From the NCBI GenBank assembly GCA_964633445.1, contig CAZWFW010000055.1:1-5984 (forward strand): 5,984 nt of DNA, read 5' to 3'. This DNA comes from CAZWFW01 sp964633445. Lineage in GTDB: Archaea; Undinarchaeota; CAZWFW01. A program made the position numbers and the translations under genes. The notes below the pieces were generated by a model that was not told the DNA's origin, made no database searches, and saw nothing but the letters and a program-made list of their open reading frames with translations. Below are positions 5,530-5,984 of the stretch, one piece after another (position 1 is the stretch's first letter; every line of letters begins with the position of its first letter).

Positions 5530-5984
5530 TCAGCTGATTGTCAGCAGCCACTTCCACAGAGGCAAAAACTTTACCTTCTTTCCCCTAACCTCTTCCTCCC
5601 CTTCATAATCCCAAGTTATGCAAAGCAAGTCCTTACATTTTAACAACTCAGAAGCTTTCAACAAAGCTTTAATCTCCCTTTCCTTTACCTCATCCCTCTC
5701 ATTAGCATAGGTAACCTGAATCAACTGCTTTGCCTTCAACCCTTCTTTTACTACAAAATCGACTTCCCTGCCTTGACTGTCCTTAAAATAATAAAATTCC
5801 ATATTCGTAAATTCCTTTCTCCTTAAAAGCTCTATTGCAACTGTATTTTCCATGCACGCCCCAATATTTTCATTAAATCTCGGATTCACCCAGTTTATAA
5901 AACCGTTATCTATGCAGTATACCTTCACAGGATATTGGGCTCTATCCTTCACTTTCGGTGAAAAAATCTCCGATTTGAAAATTA
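5530..5984 (-). CDS. AAA_14/DUF4143-type ATPase, C-terminal part, cut by the right edge
   Basis: About 151 C-terminal residues are visible; the frame stays open to the window edge, so the ATPase domain lies outside. An internal GTG at 5952 is not a likely start because coding similarity continues upstream of it. The visible part has KVYCIDNGF, MENTVAIELLRRKE, REVDFVVKEG, QLIQVTYAN and ITWDYE, ending in LPLWKWLL. It is the DUF4143 domain, related to the PD-(D/E)XK nuclease fold. The E and the E-V-D are present, but the usual Q/E-x-K lysine is not obvious (QVTY), so nuclease activity is doubtful. It is about half identical, by eye, to the same part of the broken gene just downstream, so the two are tandem paralogues. 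No frameshift is seen in this portion. Confidence 0.85.
   Translation of the reverse strand, partial: IFKSEIFSPKVKDRAQYPVKVYCIDNGFINWVNPRFNENIGACMENTVAIELLRRKEFTNMEFYYFKDSQGREVDFVVKEGLKAKQLIQVTYANERDEVKEREIKALLKASELLKCKDLLCITWDYEGEEEVRGKKVKFLPLWKWLLTIS

Overview
The window looks like part of an AT-rich archaeal chromosome, probably a thermophilic euryarchaeon. By eye the coding DNA is roughly one-third G+C. The evidence is archaeal-type glycosyltransferases, TTTAAA-like TATA boxes with short or absent leaders, a GGAGGT Shine-Dalgarno site in front of a TTG start, heavy AGA/AGG arginine use, and AAA_14/DUF4143-type ATPases, which are abundant in archaea. I cannot name the genus. Archaeoglobi-like or similar lineages are possible, but this is inference.

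Left part (1-2839): the first 12 codons of a divergent gene run off the left edge on the minus strand. Then comes a tight plus-strand operon of three genes. These are a family 2 glycosyltransferase of the polyprenyl-phosphate sugar transferase type (232-945), a probable TIM-barrel protein resembling glycoside hydrolases (942-1799, TTG start), and a 12-helix MFS-like transporter (1796-2839). The genes overlap by 4 bases at each junction, so translation is probably coupled. The set suggests making, trimming or exporting a surface glycan.

Middle (2840-3110): this 271-bp gap is the most interesting part. After a terminator-like hairpin lies a stretch with 65 G+C in 120 bases (2881-3000). It folds, best read on the minus strand, into a long interrupted stem, two small hairpins and a 3' hairpin with a GAAA tetraloop, followed by TAGTTTAC. 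This layout matches the 3' end and omega RNA of IS200/IS605-type TnpB elements, but no tnpB gene is present. A TATA box in the remnant probably drives the next gene.

Right part (3111-5984): a GT-B-fold glycosyltransferase (GT4-like) on the plus strand probably belongs to the same glycan pathway. Converging on it from the minus strand are two tandem paralogous AAA_14/DUF4143 ATPase genes. The downstream copy (4217-5478) is broken by three small frameshifts. The upstream copy (5530-5984) is intact as far as it can be seen and is cut by the right edge. Between them is a perfect 8-bp inverted repeat around a TATA-like core, at the right distance to be the promoter of the broken copy.
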